Of a stretch of 36,141 bases of DNA, positions 16,163 to 24,755 are shown piece by piece; within the stretch, counting starts at the first letter, position 1, and every line of letters begins with the position of its first letter. The DNA comes from CAYGHG01 sp964349515 (GTDB lineage Bacteria; Oederibacteriota; PGYV01; CAYGHG01). The notes under the pieces are model-generated. The model was not told where the DNA came from. It did no database searches and worked only from the letters and a program-made list of their open reading frames with translations. Location: NCBI GenBank assembly GCA_964349515.1, contig CAYGHG010000012.1, positions 1-36,141 of the forward strand, in the 5' to 3' direction. The position numbers and the translations under genes are program-made.

Positions 16163-16861
16163 TTATTTGAAGTAGTAAGCAAGCCCCATCCTCATCCTCG
16201 CAGGGCCCTGCGCCACTGTATAAACTTTAAAAGAATCTGCGGAACCCGGATTTACAAGCCCGTTATCCAGATAATGGTAATAATCTGAAAAGCTTTGGCT
16301 TGAATAGTAGTCCTGATAGTAGTAACCGCCCTTGTTTGACCAGTCAAATACCAAAAGGTCCATGGATATGAGAAGTTTCAAACCCTCAACAAAAGGCAGG
16401 TCTATCTCAGCCTCGGGGAAAACAATGGAAATAGTCCTGTGATTAAAAAAATTGAATTTCTCATTTTCGTAATAGTTTGTGGAAAAAAGAATATTTGAGG
16501 TATTGTAATAATTTGTTTCCTGATACTCCCTGAAATAATTGAGGTGTTCCCTGTACTTGACCGCGCCTATCACAACAACGCCGTCAAACGAAAGAAGCCT
16601 GTGAAGGTATCCAAACCCGAGGTCAAACCCGCATTTGTTCCATCCCCGGGATATGTCAGTCCTGCCTGAAGAAAAACCTTCGGTTTCTTCGCTTTCACTG
16701 TAGCTGTAAGCCAGGTTTATCCCTGCTTCAAAGCCCGATGTTTCGTCAACCCAGGCCCTGTAGGTCAGGTTGTTGCCGTAATATGATACGCCCTGCTTCA
16801 AAGAGCATCCCTGTGCGGCAATAAGGAAAAGAATGATTGAGGCAAAAATTATTTTTTTCAT
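16163..16861 (-). CDS. Exported beta-rich protein, probable outer-membrane type, paralog 2
   Basis: The 232-residue product begins with a signal peptide ending in a lipobox-like AAQGC (Cys 19). The rest alternates aromatic and polar residues (many Tyr and Asn) and ends with LAYYFK, an aromatic C-terminus typical of small outer-membrane beta-barrels. A lipobox and a barrel-like body in one protein is an unusual mix; one of the two may be misleading. It is a paralog of the upstream gene: IVFPEAEIDLPFVEGL here matches IIFPDIEIAVPYVKGL there, and DET-GFEAGINLAYSY matches DEKFSSEAGISLYSAY. Its ATG shares one base with the stop of that gene (TAATG). Confidence 0.7.
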   Translation of the reverse strand: MKKIIFASIILFLIAAQGCSLKQGVSYYGNNLTYRAWVDETSGFEAGINLAYSYSESEETEGFSSGRTDISRGWNKCGFDLGFGYLHRLLSFDGVVVIGAVKYREHLNYFREYQETNYYNTSNILFSTNYYENEKFNFFNHRTISIVFPEAEIDLPFVEGLKLLISMDLLVFDWSNKGGYYYQDYYSSQSFSDYYHYLDNGLVNPGSADSFKVYTVAQGPARMRMGLAYYFK

Positions 16862-17415
16862 TATTCCGCCACCTCTTCACCGGCTGTATCCCCGTCCGGG
16901 AAGTAATACACCAGCCCCAGTGTATAGAACGAAGGGGCGAATATTCCCGCCTTAACCCCTGTCGATACCCCCTTGGCGTCAAAGGCCCAGTCCATGGCAA
17001 GCCCTGCCGCGGCTGTTGCATAAAGCCCCTTCACATAAGGCACGGCTATTTCAATGTCAGGGAAGATGATCTTCAGCGAGTATTGGTGTACCCTGAGAAA
17101 CTTTGGATTTGATGCCGTATCAGTATAGTTAAGCTCTGCGTAAATATTAATAGAGCCGTAAAGCCTTAAGAACTCCCATTCAAAAACCCTGTACATCGCA
17201 GGAGTAAGCGATAAGCCAAACTTCATGTCACTCAGCACCCCTTTGTCATAAGCGGAATAAAGCGATATGCCCGCTTCCGAAGAAAACTTTTCATCCCAGG
17301 TTATTCTGACAACAGGCATTTCCCTGCTGAATCCAAAACCGGCAGAGGCGAAAGATGCGGCAGAAATCAAAAACAACAGGCACAGCGTCATGCTTATTTT
17401 TTTAGTAAACAACAT
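16861..17415 (-). CDS. Exported beta-rich protein, probable outer-membrane type, paralog 1
   Basis: The 184-residue protein has a Sec signal peptide (about residues 1-25, ending ASFASA-G) and then amphipathic beta strands rich in Tyr, Phe and Gly. LGLVYYF near the C-terminus is barrel-like, followed by a short acidic tail. It is the tandem paralog of 16163-16861. Its start lies inside the end of the leucine-rich-repeat gene (14-base overlap) with a GGGGGG site, so translation is probably coupled. No family name can be given from sequence alone. Confidence 0.7.
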   Translation of the reverse strand: MLFTKKISMTLCLLFLISAASFASAGFGFSREMPVVRITWDEKFSSEAGISLYSAYDKGVLSDMKFGLSLTPAMYRVFEWEFLRLYGSINIYAELNYTDTASNPKFLRVHQYSLKIIFPDIEIAVPYVKGLYATAAAGLAMDWAFDAKGVSTGVKAGIFAPSFYTLGLVYYFPDGDTAGEEVAE

Positions 17416-18358
17416 TAACCCCCCTGCTCTGAAGGAATGGTATGTGAGTATCTCTGTCCGGCGTTGTGTTCAGCGGGTTGTTCTGCAGATTTACCGTACT
17501 TCCACTGCCAAGCCCTCCCGCAACGGCATTTCTGGTCAGCGCGCCTATATCGGCTATCTGATTTGCATTTGCATATAAACTGGAAAGAGAAATCATCTCT
17601 TCCAGAGCGCTGATATCGGAAACATTGCAGTTTGCCATGATAAAGTCCCTCAGATTTGTCATCATAAACAAAGAGGAAATGTCCGTTATTGGATTCGCCC
17701 CTATATTCAGGAACCACAACCCCGTCATACCAGACAGCGGCGAAATATCAGTAACAGCATTTGAATATATGGAAAGCCTTCTTAACTGCGTCATGGCGGA
17801 AAGCGGCGCAACGCTGTTTATGTTGCAGTATTCCACATTAAGTTCTTCAAGATCGGCCAGGGAAGAAAACGGGGCAAGAGAGGTTATGGAAGCATATCTT
17901 ATCTGAAGCAGTTTTAGTTTTGTAAGAACTCCTATGTCGCTTAAATCGCCATCCTGGAGGTTCAGCTGGTAAAAAGAAAGTGTCTCCAGATTTACAAGCG
18001 ACTTTACAGTATGTGTGACAACCCGCGAGCCGCCTGATATGGCAAGCGTTTTCAGCCCGGTACACAGTTCGAGCCCTGTAAAATCATGAACCCCTGTAAG
18101 CGACAGCGTCATGATTGCGCCAAGTTCCTCTTCGCAGATATCAGCACCCGAAGGTTTTCCAAGCGCGGCTCTAAGAGCAGCCGCCAGAGCCGCATCAGGT
18201 ATCACCGCATCAGCCAGGCACGGAATGGTGGGTGTGGCGCTGGGGGTGAAAGTCGGAGTGGATGGTAAAGGAGAGTTTGGAGCGTTAATCTGGGTACAGG
18301 AATAGGCGGAAAGTATTGCAACAACCGCGACTGCCAGAACAAGAATACTTTTTTTCAT
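17402..18358 (-). CDS. Leucine-rich-repeat lipoprotein, internalin-like
   Basis: The 318-residue protein starts with a signal peptide and lipobox-like AYSC (Cys about 21), followed by a Pro/Thr/Ser-rich linker (PSTPTFTPSATPT) that would hold the domain off the membrane. From about residue 85 to 300 lie seven or eight 22-residue leucine-rich repeats of the SDS22/internalin type, for example MTQLRRLSIYSNAVTDISPL and MTGLWFLNIGANPITDISSL. Such arrays form a curved binding surface. GGGGG lies upstream of the ATG and a promoter is visible at 18384-18411. It heads the envelope locus; the next gene overlaps its end. The ligand is unknown. Confidence 0.88.
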   Translation of the reverse strand: MKKSILVLAVAVVAILSAYSCTQINAPNSPLPSTPTFTPSATPTIPCLADAVIPDAALAAALRAALGKPSGADICEEELGAIMTLSLTGVHDFTGLELCTGLKTLAISGGSRVVTHTVKSLVNLETLSFYQLNLQDGDLSDIGVLTKLKLLQIRYASITSLAPFSSLADLEELNVEYCNINSVAPLSAMTQLRRLSIYSNAVTDISPLSGMTGLWFLNIGANPITDISSLFMMTNLRDFIMANCNVSDISALEEMISLSSLYANANQIADIGALTRNAVAGGLGSGSTVNLQNNPLNTTPDRDTHIPFLQSRGVNVVY

Positions 18359-18383
18359 AGTGCCCCCGGTATGTTTTTTTAAT

Positions 18384-18411
18384 ATTATATACTAAAACAA
18401 AGCAAAAACAA
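18384..18411 (-). promoter_or_regulatory. Promoter of the envelope locus
   Basis: On the minus strand TATAAT (18384-18389, perfect) lies 16 bases from TTGTTT (18406-18411, weak -35). It is about 26 bases before the leucine-rich-repeat start codon. Confidence 0.6.
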
Positions 18412-18468
18412 GCCCTAAAGCCCGTAGATGCTGCATGTAATAGCGTTTGATATCCTTTGCTGTGGTTT

Positions 18469-18580
18469 CCTCTCCCCTTTTATGGCGGGGAGAGGTTAGG
18501 TGAGTGGGGCGTAGTTTTAAAACTTCAATACTCCCGCACCCCGGCGTTCTACCCATCCGGCAGGAAGAAGAATAACCGCC
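18469..18580. repeat. MITE-like dispersed repeat, copy 3 (partial or diverged)
   Basis: CCTCTCCCC (18469-18477) pairs with GGGGAGAGG (18487-18495), followed by the family core GGTTAGGTGAG and a GTAGTTTTA stretch identical to copy 1. The right half has GTTCTACCC like copy 2, but its second hairpin is broken. I could not find the AATTACACAC ends. It separates the long envelope operon from the leucine-rich-repeat locus. Confidence 0.55.
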
Positions 18581-18633
18581 TTTTATCATCAGCCATTTTA
18601 CATATGTACATTTTCCCGGACAGCATCACCCTC

Positions 18634-19182
18634 CTAAAACGGGACTGCCGTTCCTATCGTCAGGCACAGTGCCTTGTAATTTTCTTCTTCTGTGTTAAAA
18701 AATACCGTATCGTAAAAAACATAAGCAAAATCTACAAACACTGACGGGCTTTCTTTATCCCTCGACGGATCAAACGGGAAATCAGCGCCGAGCCCCAGCA
18801 GTACGCTGTAAGTTTTGGCGCTGCCCTCTTTTGAGGGGTCAAATAGCAGCCTTGTGAGTATTTCGTGGTTAAAATATGGCCTGACAAATCCAAAACCATT
18901 GTAGTGAATCCTGATGCCTATTCCGAATCCGGCAGCCTGAAAGGCATTTCCCGAAATCTGGGCCTCATAAATATTTACCACCCCGAACTCCATATTAATA
19001 TCCCTGGTTTTCGGCGTTACCGGGTATGCAATTGTAATTTTCGGCGCAAGCGAATAGGTGGAATTACCGGCAGATGGGTTTTCCAGAAAATGGCCCGCCG
19101 CCAGCGAAAACCTGGCTTTATGATATCCGTATGACTGCGAAACTGAGAATAACAGGATTAAAAACAGAGCTGCGATTTTCAT
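18634..19182 (-). CDS. Exported beta-rich protein, probable small outer-membrane protein
   Basis: The 182-residue product has a signal peptide (about residues 1-20, ending SYG/YGY) and alternating amphipathic beta strands with many aromatic residues (GFGIGIRIHYNGFGFVRPYF). The last residue is Phe (AVPF), the classical C-terminal signal of outer-membrane beta-barrels. About eight strands would fit its length. AGGAG lies five bases before the ATG. It is 17 bases after the PAP2 gene and is the last gene of the long envelope operon. No family can be named. Confidence 0.7.
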   Translation of the reverse strand: MKIAALFLILLFSVSQSYGYHKARFSLAAGHFLENPSAGNSTYSLAPKITIAYPVTPKTRDINMEFGVVNIYEAQISGNAFQAAGFGIGIRIHYNGFGFVRPYFNHEILTRLLFDPSKEGSAKTYSVLLGLGADFPFDPSRDKESPSVFVDFAYVFYDTVFFNTEEENYKALCLTIGTAVPF

Positions 19183-19199
19183 TAATACTCCTGATAAAA

Positions 19200-20594
19200 T
19201 TATTCAATGTAAATTTTCCTGCCTGCTTTTACATTAAGCCCCGGGCCTGACTCTTTGACAGACCTGTATAGAATCTCTTTGGAACCCGTAATCTCCGCCT
19301 TTTTTTCGGTTATATGCGCAAATACCCCGCTTTTATCTTCAAAATCAACTTTTCCTGCGGGCGCGAAAATATTAATAACAGCTTTTTCTTTTATTCCAAA
19401 CCGACTGCCTGTCCTGAATACAACATCAGCCTTTTTTGATAACAACGAAACCGCAGCAGCCTGTTTCATCTCCAGATAAACGTCTATATCGCCGGACGCG
19501 CTGTAAACTTTCAGCGTTTCTAAATAATCCGGCGCGCTTACGGAAACATCCCCTTTGCCTGCCGCCACATCAATGAAAACAGGCCCTTTGGAACGGGGTA
19601 TTACCACTGTGTACAATGCCCTTACTTCGGTAAAAAAACCTTTTGTAGAGGCAGCCGCATAACCCTCTTCACCCGGTTTAATCAGAATTTTACTGCCGGG
19701 CATGCCAAAACCGTGAATCTTATATATGATGACCGTCTCTGACACTTCGCCTGTTGAAACAGTTATATCCCCCGCTTCCGCCGTAAACCCGAGTTTTTCA
19801 CCTGCGCCTTTTACCCTGAAAGTTTTCTCCTCATAATAAGGGGTTGACATCATGAAAAAAAGCGCCGCCGCGCCGCAAAGGCCGCCGAGCACGGCATAGG
19901 CTTTTACTTTTGAAATTTTCTGCCCCGGAGAAGCGCCTATACGCGGAATGACATATCCTTTTACGGTTTCGGCGGCAATAAGAACAAAACCCGCCGCCCA
20001 CATCACGTCTGAAAGATAATGCCCTCCCTGAGCCATTCTTGCCGCGCCTATCGCCGCGCCAAACACCGCCGAGCCCCCCAGCCACGAATACGCGGCTATT
20101 TTATTTTTATCCCTGTAATAAACATACAGCGCGAGAAACACAAAACCCATGGAAGCGTGTCCGCTCGGAAAAGAATGCCCCTGCCCCGGTTTTCCCGGTA
20201 CAAGAGGCGGCTTGTGCTGCCATTTCCCTGCGAATTCCGAAACGTCTCTGGGCCTCGGCCTGCCAAAATAACTTTTAAACAAAACATTAACTAAAAGCCC
20301 CGGCCCGAGTACGATGGTAAGCAGGACAATTACCGAAACCTTACGGTATTTAAGCATTGATGAATAAGCAAAACCCAGGGCAAAAATCACGGAAGCCGTA
20401 ATAGCGGCAATAAGGCCGGGCAGGGTGCCGTATTTGTAGAAAAACATAACAGGTGAAGAAGCCCCGTATTTCCATCCCTGCGCAGCGTCAAAGAACAGGG
20501 ACTGTACCCTGATGTCAATATTGAAAATATAGAACGGGACTGTCGCGAGACAAAAGCCGGCGGCTATTAATAAAAGCCTCGTATGCGTTTTCAT
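19200..20594 (-). CDS. PAP2-type lipid phosphatase fused to a C-terminal beta domain
   Basis: PAP2 enzymes remove phosphate from lipid phosphates such as undecaprenyl-PP, phosphatidic acid or lipid A. All three signature motifs are present: K107 to RP at 114-115 (KSYFGRPRP), PSGH at 143-146, and R186-H192-D196 in ARMAQGGHYLSDV. About five or six membrane segments surround them. After a further membrane segment (about 232-250) comes a beta-rich region of about 200 residues (258-464) with repeated VDV/ADV-type strands, like the DUF4097 'toastrack' beta-helical domains, which would lie on the periplasmic side. That fusion is unusual. Context next to LPS genes suggests a substrate in envelope lipid recycling. 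Confidence 0.87.
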   Translation of the reverse strand: MKTHTRLLLIAAGFCLATVPFYIFNIDIRVQSLFFDAAQGWKYGASSPVMFFYKYGTLPGLIAAITASVIFALGFAYSSMLKYRKVSVIVLLTIVLGPGLLVNVLFKSYFGRPRPRDVSEFAGKWQHKPPLVPGKPGQGHSFPSGHASMGFVFLALYVYYRDKNKIAAYSWLGGSAVFGAAIGAARMAQGGHYLSDVMWAAGFVLIAAETVKGYVIPRIGASPGQKISKVKAYAVLGGLCGAAALFFMMSTPYYEEKTFRVKGAGEKLGFTAEAGDITVSTGEVSETVIIYKIHGFGMPGSKILIKPGEEGYAAASTKGFFTEVRALYTVVIPRSKGPVFIDVAAGKGDVSVSAPDYLETLKVYSASGDIDVYLEMKQAAAVSLLSKKADVVFRTGSRFGIKEKAVINIFAPAGKVDFEDKSGVFAHITEKKAEITGSKEILYRSVKESGPGLNVKAGRKIYIE

Positions 20595-20597
20595 GCG

Positions 20598-21011
20598 TCA
20601 GACAAATGCAATATCTATGGGTTTATTCAGTTTGTGATGCACAGACTCAACTTCATAGTTTTCCGTTATCTTTATCTCGGCTCTTGCCGATAATACCGAT
20701 ACGCCGTGCCATATTTTTTTTCCTACGCATACCGGCTTGTCAAGCAGGAACGCCTCCATCATGTCAGGCCTGTCAAACGGCGCTACAATAATAACAGAGG
20801 TGCCCGACACGGGCTCAAAAGTTTCAAGCGATTCAGGGTGGTATTCCAGGCTTTCAACAGGCGACGGCCCCATAGCCAGATAGCCGATGCGCCAGCCTTT
20901 GGCGTCCTTGTCCCCGAACAGCACCTCAAAGACTTTTGAGGCGTCTTTCTGCTCTATTATGTAACCATACTGCTTAAAAGCTTCCGCGCTCAGCGCTTTT
21001 ACGGGTATCAT
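20598..21011 (-). CDS. Ureidoglycolate lyase (AllA)-like cupin protein
   Basis: The 137-residue protein aligns by eye with AllA: LEYHPESLETFEPVSG corresponds to the ERHP-Q-F-P--G stretch of Escherichia coli AllA, and KPVCVGKKIWHGV to its late Trp-His segment. AllA splits ureidoglycolate into glyoxylate and urea in allantoin breakdown. No other purine-degradation gene is near, and the gene is packed between an M16 peptidase (four-base overlap, ATGA) and the PAP2 gene, so the true substrate may be different. The protein is shorter than the E. coli enzyme (about 160 residues). It has no signal peptide. Confidence 0.75.
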   Translation of the reverse strand: MIPVKALSAEAFKQYGYIIEQKDASKVFEVLFGDKDAKGWRIGYLAMGPSPVESLEYHPESLETFEPVSGTSVIIVAPFDRPDMMEAFLLDKPVCVGKKIWHGVSVLSARAEIKITENYEVESVHHKLNKPIDIAFV

Positions 21012-23668
21012 TTCTTCTCCTTTTTTTTAGGGCCGGCGACCACCATTGTGTGCCTGCCGGGTTTTATATATTTTTCAGCCGCCGCCATTACTTCTTCCCT
21101 TGTAACAGCATTGATATTCTTTGTGAAATTATCAACCTCTTTCCACCCGAGGCCCGTCAGTTCATAGGTCACATAGGATGACGCCTGAGCCGAGTAATCC
21201 TGCCTGCCTATGGTGTACATGCCGTTAATATATGCCTTTGCTGATTTAACCTCTTCTTCAGTCACGCCATTTTTCAGCAGTTCCCCCAAAAGCTCAAATA
21301 TTACTTCAGCCGCTTTTTCTTCGTTCTCCGGCGAAGTGGCGGTATAAATTTTGAAAGCGCCGCTCTCAGCCAGCCTGTCAAAGGAGGAATAAACCGAATA
21401 ACACAGGTTTCTCTTTTCCCTCAACTCCTTAAAAAGCCTTGAATCCATTCCGCCGCTCAGTATTGTGTCAAGCACCCTGAAAGCAAAATAATCGCCCGAC
21501 GATGTCTTGGGCCCGAGAAAACCTATTATAGTGTGGGACTGGTTTTTGTCTATTACCTCGCGCCTCTCTTTTTTCGTATGTGTGATTTTCACCGGCAGGT
21601 TGATATTGGCCGCCCTGCCGCGCTTCATTTCGCCGAAGTACTTCTCAACAAGGGCTTTGGTTTCTTCAAAAGTAATGTTGCCGGTTACGGAAAAAATCAT
21701 GTTTTCCGCTATTACGTTTCTGTCATGCCATTCCTTAAGCCTGCGGGAGGGTATGCTGTTTACGCTTTCCTCCGTGCCTGCCGCAAAGTAGCCGTAGGGG
21801 TGCCACTCAAAAAATTCCTCATCAAAAATTTTAAAGGTATATGCCGCAGGGCTGTCCTTAAACCTTTTTAACGAATTAGTTATAAGTTTTTTCTCTTTCA
21901 TAATTTCAGAAAGTTCAAAAGCCGGGTTGATTATTATGTCTGACGCGAGCTCCATAAAACGCTCAAAAACATTATCTACAACCTCAGCCGACCATCCGAA
22001 ACTGTCCTTTGAAACATCCTTGCCAAATGCCGCCCCTATTGAATCAAACTCACGCGCGATCTCTTCCGCATTTCTTTTGCGCGTCCCCTTTTCCATCACA
22101 TCAGCCATCAGGTTTGTAATACCCCTGTGGGTGCCGCCGTACGTGCTGCCTTCGTACATCAGCCCGCCGCGAAAGGCCGTCCTCACGGCTACAAGCGAGG
22201 TATTTGTAAGCCTCCTGTGTATGAGGGTTATTCCGTTCTTTAAGACCTCATATTTCGTCACACCCTCTTCTGCAGGAGGCGCGGATTTTGTCTTTGCAAT
22301 CAGCTTCGCAAAATCAGCGGCAGTTTTGAAACGTGAGAACTTTTTTTCTTCCTTTTCCGGATAATATATAACCGCGCTCGCGGAGTCAAAGTCAATGTAC
22401 TTTTCCAGAGACTCGTTCACGTCTGAAGCAAGCACCCGTTTTAAACGGTCAATGTATTTGAAGTAGTCCTCCCATGAACCCATAGACCCGTAATACCCGA
22501 GGCTCAAAGCCTCGTTTTCAGCCTTCATCTTTTCCTTTTCCTGCTCCCTTATTATGTCCGCTTTTATCCTGTCAACTTCAGGCTGGCGCACGCCCGCAGC
22601 CTTTATCCTGTTTATCTCTTCCGTAATTACCCTGACAGTTTCCTCAAATTTTCCTTCCCTTATCTGTGCGGATATTACAAAGACTCCGCCGTGCCTGCCG
22701 CTGAAAATATCCGAATCAATATCGTCCACCAGTTCAAGTTCTTCTTTGAGTTTGCGGTAAAGCGGCGAGCTGTCTGTCCCGCTCAAAACCCTGCCTAATA
22801 TTTCTATGGAAGGCGTCGCGGGAGAGAGCGAGTCCGGAATCGGAAAGGCCATAGCGAAATATCTTGTATTAACAGTACCCTTAAACGCCGCGAATTTAAG
22901 CTGTTTTTCCCCCCAAGGCGGAAGAGAAGCGTCAAACTTTCCGGTAGTCTCGTTTTTAAGAGAGCCGAAGGTTTCCCTGATATAAGGCATCAGTTCGTCT
23001 TTGTTTACCCCGCCTGTTATAACCACTGTAATATTAGAGGGTATGTAGTATTTAGCGTGATAATCAGCAACGCTTTTTCTGTTGTACCCCTTCAGATTTT
23101 CAATAAAACCGATTATAGGGTCTTTGTAGTAATTCTCGAACGCAAGGTTCATGAGTTTCTGCCACAGGAATACATTTGGATTGTCAAGCCCGCGGTACAG
23201 TTCTGTTATCACCACCTCAAGTTCTTTCGCGGTTTCTCCGGCGTCGAAAGAAGAATTCGCAAGCGCATCAAACTGAATTTCTATCGCTTTTTTTACCTTT
23301 TCTTTCGGGAGCACTATCACGTAATTGGTGGCGTCGTACGAGGTAAAAGCATTGTTGTAGCCTCCCAGCTCCTTTATCTCCCTGTCGATTGCCCCCACAG
23401 GCCTTGTCGGAGTGCCTTTAAACATCATATGCTCCAGAAAATGAGAGAGCCCTTTTTCATCAGCCCCTTCGGTGGCGGCGCCGGCCCTGATCCAGAAATT
23501 ACAGGCCGCAACCGGCGAGCCCTTTGTTTCGCTTATAATCACTGTCACTCCGTTTTCAAGTTTTTCGCTGTATATTCCGGAATTAATCGCAGTCATCGCA
23601 CCCGCCCCTGTAGTTGTCAATATCAAAAGCGCTGCAAAGAGCGCCCTTGTCTTAATTGTTCTTTTCAT
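21008..23668 (-). CDS. M16 family zinc metalloprotease, two-domain secreted form
   Basis: The 886-residue protein has a signal peptide (about 1-25) and two M16 halves. The N-terminal half keeps the inverted zinc motif HFLEH at about 76-80 and the later Glu-rich VVITELYRG helix that carries the third ligand. The C-terminal half begins near residue 470 (NGITLIHRRL) and lacks the motif, as usual for the non-catalytic partner domain. It should act in the periplasm on peptides or misfolded outer-membrane proteins. The ATG at 23666-23668 is chosen because AAGG lies five bases upstream; a GTG six bases earlier overlaps the manA stop and is equally possible. The tail is Lys-rich (GPKKKEKK). Confidence 0.9.
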   Translation of the reverse strand: MKRTIKTRALFAALLILTTTGAGAMTAINSGIYSEKLENGVTVIISETKGSPVAACNFWIRAGAATEGADEKGLSHFLEHMMFKGTPTRPVGAIDREIKELGGYNNAFTSYDATNYVIVLPKEKVKKAIEIQFDALANSSFDAGETAKELEVVITELYRGLDNPNVFLWQKLMNLAFENYYKDPIIGFIENLKGYNRKSVADYHAKYYIPSNITVVITGGVNKDELMPYIRETFGSLKNETTGKFDASLPPWGEKQLKFAAFKGTVNTRYFAMAFPIPDSLSPATPSIEILGRVLSGTDSSPLYRKLKEELELVDDIDSDIFSGRHGGVFVISAQIREGKFEETVRVITEEINRIKAAGVRQPEVDRIKADIIREQEKEKMKAENEALSLGYYGSMGSWEDYFKYIDRLKRVLASDVNESLEKYIDFDSASAVIYYPEKEEKKFSRFKTAADFAKLIAKTKSAPPAEEGVTKYEVLKNGITLIHRRLTNTSLVAVRTAFRGGLMYEGSTYGGTHRGITNLMADVMEKGTRKRNAEEIAREFDSIGAAFGKDVSKDSFGWSAEVVDNVFERFMELASDIIINPAFELSEIMKEKKLITNSLKRFKDSPAAYTFKIFDEEFFEWHPYGYFAAGTEESVNSIPSRRLKEWHDRNVIAENMIFSVTGNITFEETKALVEKYFGEMKRGRAANINLPVKITHTKKERREVIDKNQSHTIIGFLGPKTSSGDYFAFRVLDTILSGGMDSRLFKELREKRNLCYSVYSSFDRLAESGAFKIYTATSPENEEKAAEVIFELLGELLKNGVTEEEVKSAKAYINGMYTIGRQDYSAQASSYVTYELTGLGWKEVDNFTKNINAVTREEVMAAAEKYIKPGRHTMVVAGPKKKEKK

Positions 23669-23670
23669 AT

Positions 23671-24651
23671 TCACCTTATTTCCGCCGCAATAGCTGTCCC
23701 TGCCCGGCCGAAATTAATCGCCCAGCCCGCGCTGTTTTTCGGCAAAAACACCACAGAACCGGCCTGCGCCTTAAAAGGCGCGTTTTTGCATTTTATTTCA
23801 GCTTTGCCTTTCAGTACCGCGAGGATAAACGCGTGACTGCCCGACGCCATATAAGTAACCCCGCTCTTCCAGGATATTTCCGAGGCTGCGAAAAAATCTT
23901 CCTTAAAAAGCGGCCTGACTGTAACTCCGGCTTTTGTCTTTTTAGCGCATCCTGCTGCTGCCGGTTTGAACCCCGCCGCAGCGCAAACAGCGGCTTCTTT
24001 AAGGTGAAGCGGCCGGGGCTTTCCGCTTTTACTTTTTCTGCCCCAGTCATATAGCCTGTAAGTCGTGTCTGAATTCTGCTGTATCTCAAGCAGGAGGCTG
24101 CCCTCGCCTACGGCGTGTACAAGCCCGGCTTTTAAAAAGTAAGCATCGCCCTTCTTAATCATTTTCTTAACCAGCATATCCTTAACAGCGCCGCTCTCAG
24201 CTGCATTTATCAGCCCTGCCGTGGAAATCTTTTTTTTCAGCCCCATATAAAGGCATGTTTTTTTTCCGCCGCCGAGAACATACCACATCTCAGATTTAGG
24301 ATGGGCCCCGGGAAGTTTTGCCGCGGCCTTTTCGTCGGGGTGCACCTGCACGGAAAGATTTTCTTTTGCGTCAAGAAATTTGACAAGCAGAGGGAATTTC
24401 CGGCCGCTGCGCGCCACCGCCTCAATACCTACGGCCTGCATTCCGAATTTCTCCATATATTTTGACAGTTTCATTCCTTTGTATTGGCCGTTTACTATTA
24501 CGGAAGAACAGGAAGGATTATCGCAAAAAAACGCAGCTTCGCCGATTTTTTTTCCGGCAGGTATGGGCATATAACCGGAGATATTTCTGCCGCCCCACAC
24601 CATCTCTCTAAATAAAGGCTTAACCTGTAAAGGATAAGCAAAAAATCGCAT
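23671..24651 (-). CDS. manA: Mannose-6-phosphate isomerase, class I
   Basis: ManA interconverts mannose 6-phosphate and fructose 6-phosphate, feeding GDP-mannose and related sugars for envelope polymers. The zinc ligands are visible in QVHPDE (Gln and His about residues 102 and 104) and in KSEMWY (Glu about 121). The KAGLVHAVGEG and LEIQQNSDTTYRLYDWGR stretches are class I signatures. Of three possible starts (GTG 24657, ATG 24654, ATG 24651) the third has the best spacing from AGGGG, giving 326 residues. It lies between the TPR/SpoIID gene and the M16 gene. The 104-base gap upstream contains only a short AAACA/TGTTT palindrome and no clear promoter. Confidence 0.9.
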   Translation of the reverse strand: MRFFAYPLQVKPLFREMVWGGRNISGYMPIPAGKKIGEAAFFCDNPSCSSVIVNGQYKGMKLSKYMEKFGMQAVGIEAVARSGRKFPLLVKFLDAKENLSVQVHPDEKAAAKLPGAHPKSEMWYVLGGGKKTCLYMGLKKKISTAGLINAAESGAVKDMLVKKMIKKGDAYFLKAGLVHAVGEGSLLLEIQQNSDTTYRLYDWGRKSKSGKPRPLHLKEAAVCAAAGFKPAAAGCAKKTKAGVTVRPLFKEDFFAASEISWKSGVTYMASGSHAFILAVLKGKAEIKCKNAPFKAQAGSVVFLPKNSAGWAINFGRAGTAIAAEIR

Positions 24652-24755
24652 CATCACCCCTGCGCCGTCAATAATAATTATTTAAACAAGCCTGTTTCTG
24701 CCGCTGTCCGTTTTGCCGGCTTTTATCTTCCTTCATCCTGCCCTGTTTTTCTTAA

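Noticed and set aside
23057..23836. 259-codon plus-strand frame opposite the M16 and manA genes
   Set aside because: It lies antisense to two well-supported genes, with frequent Cys/His/Arg typical of a reverse-frame shadow.
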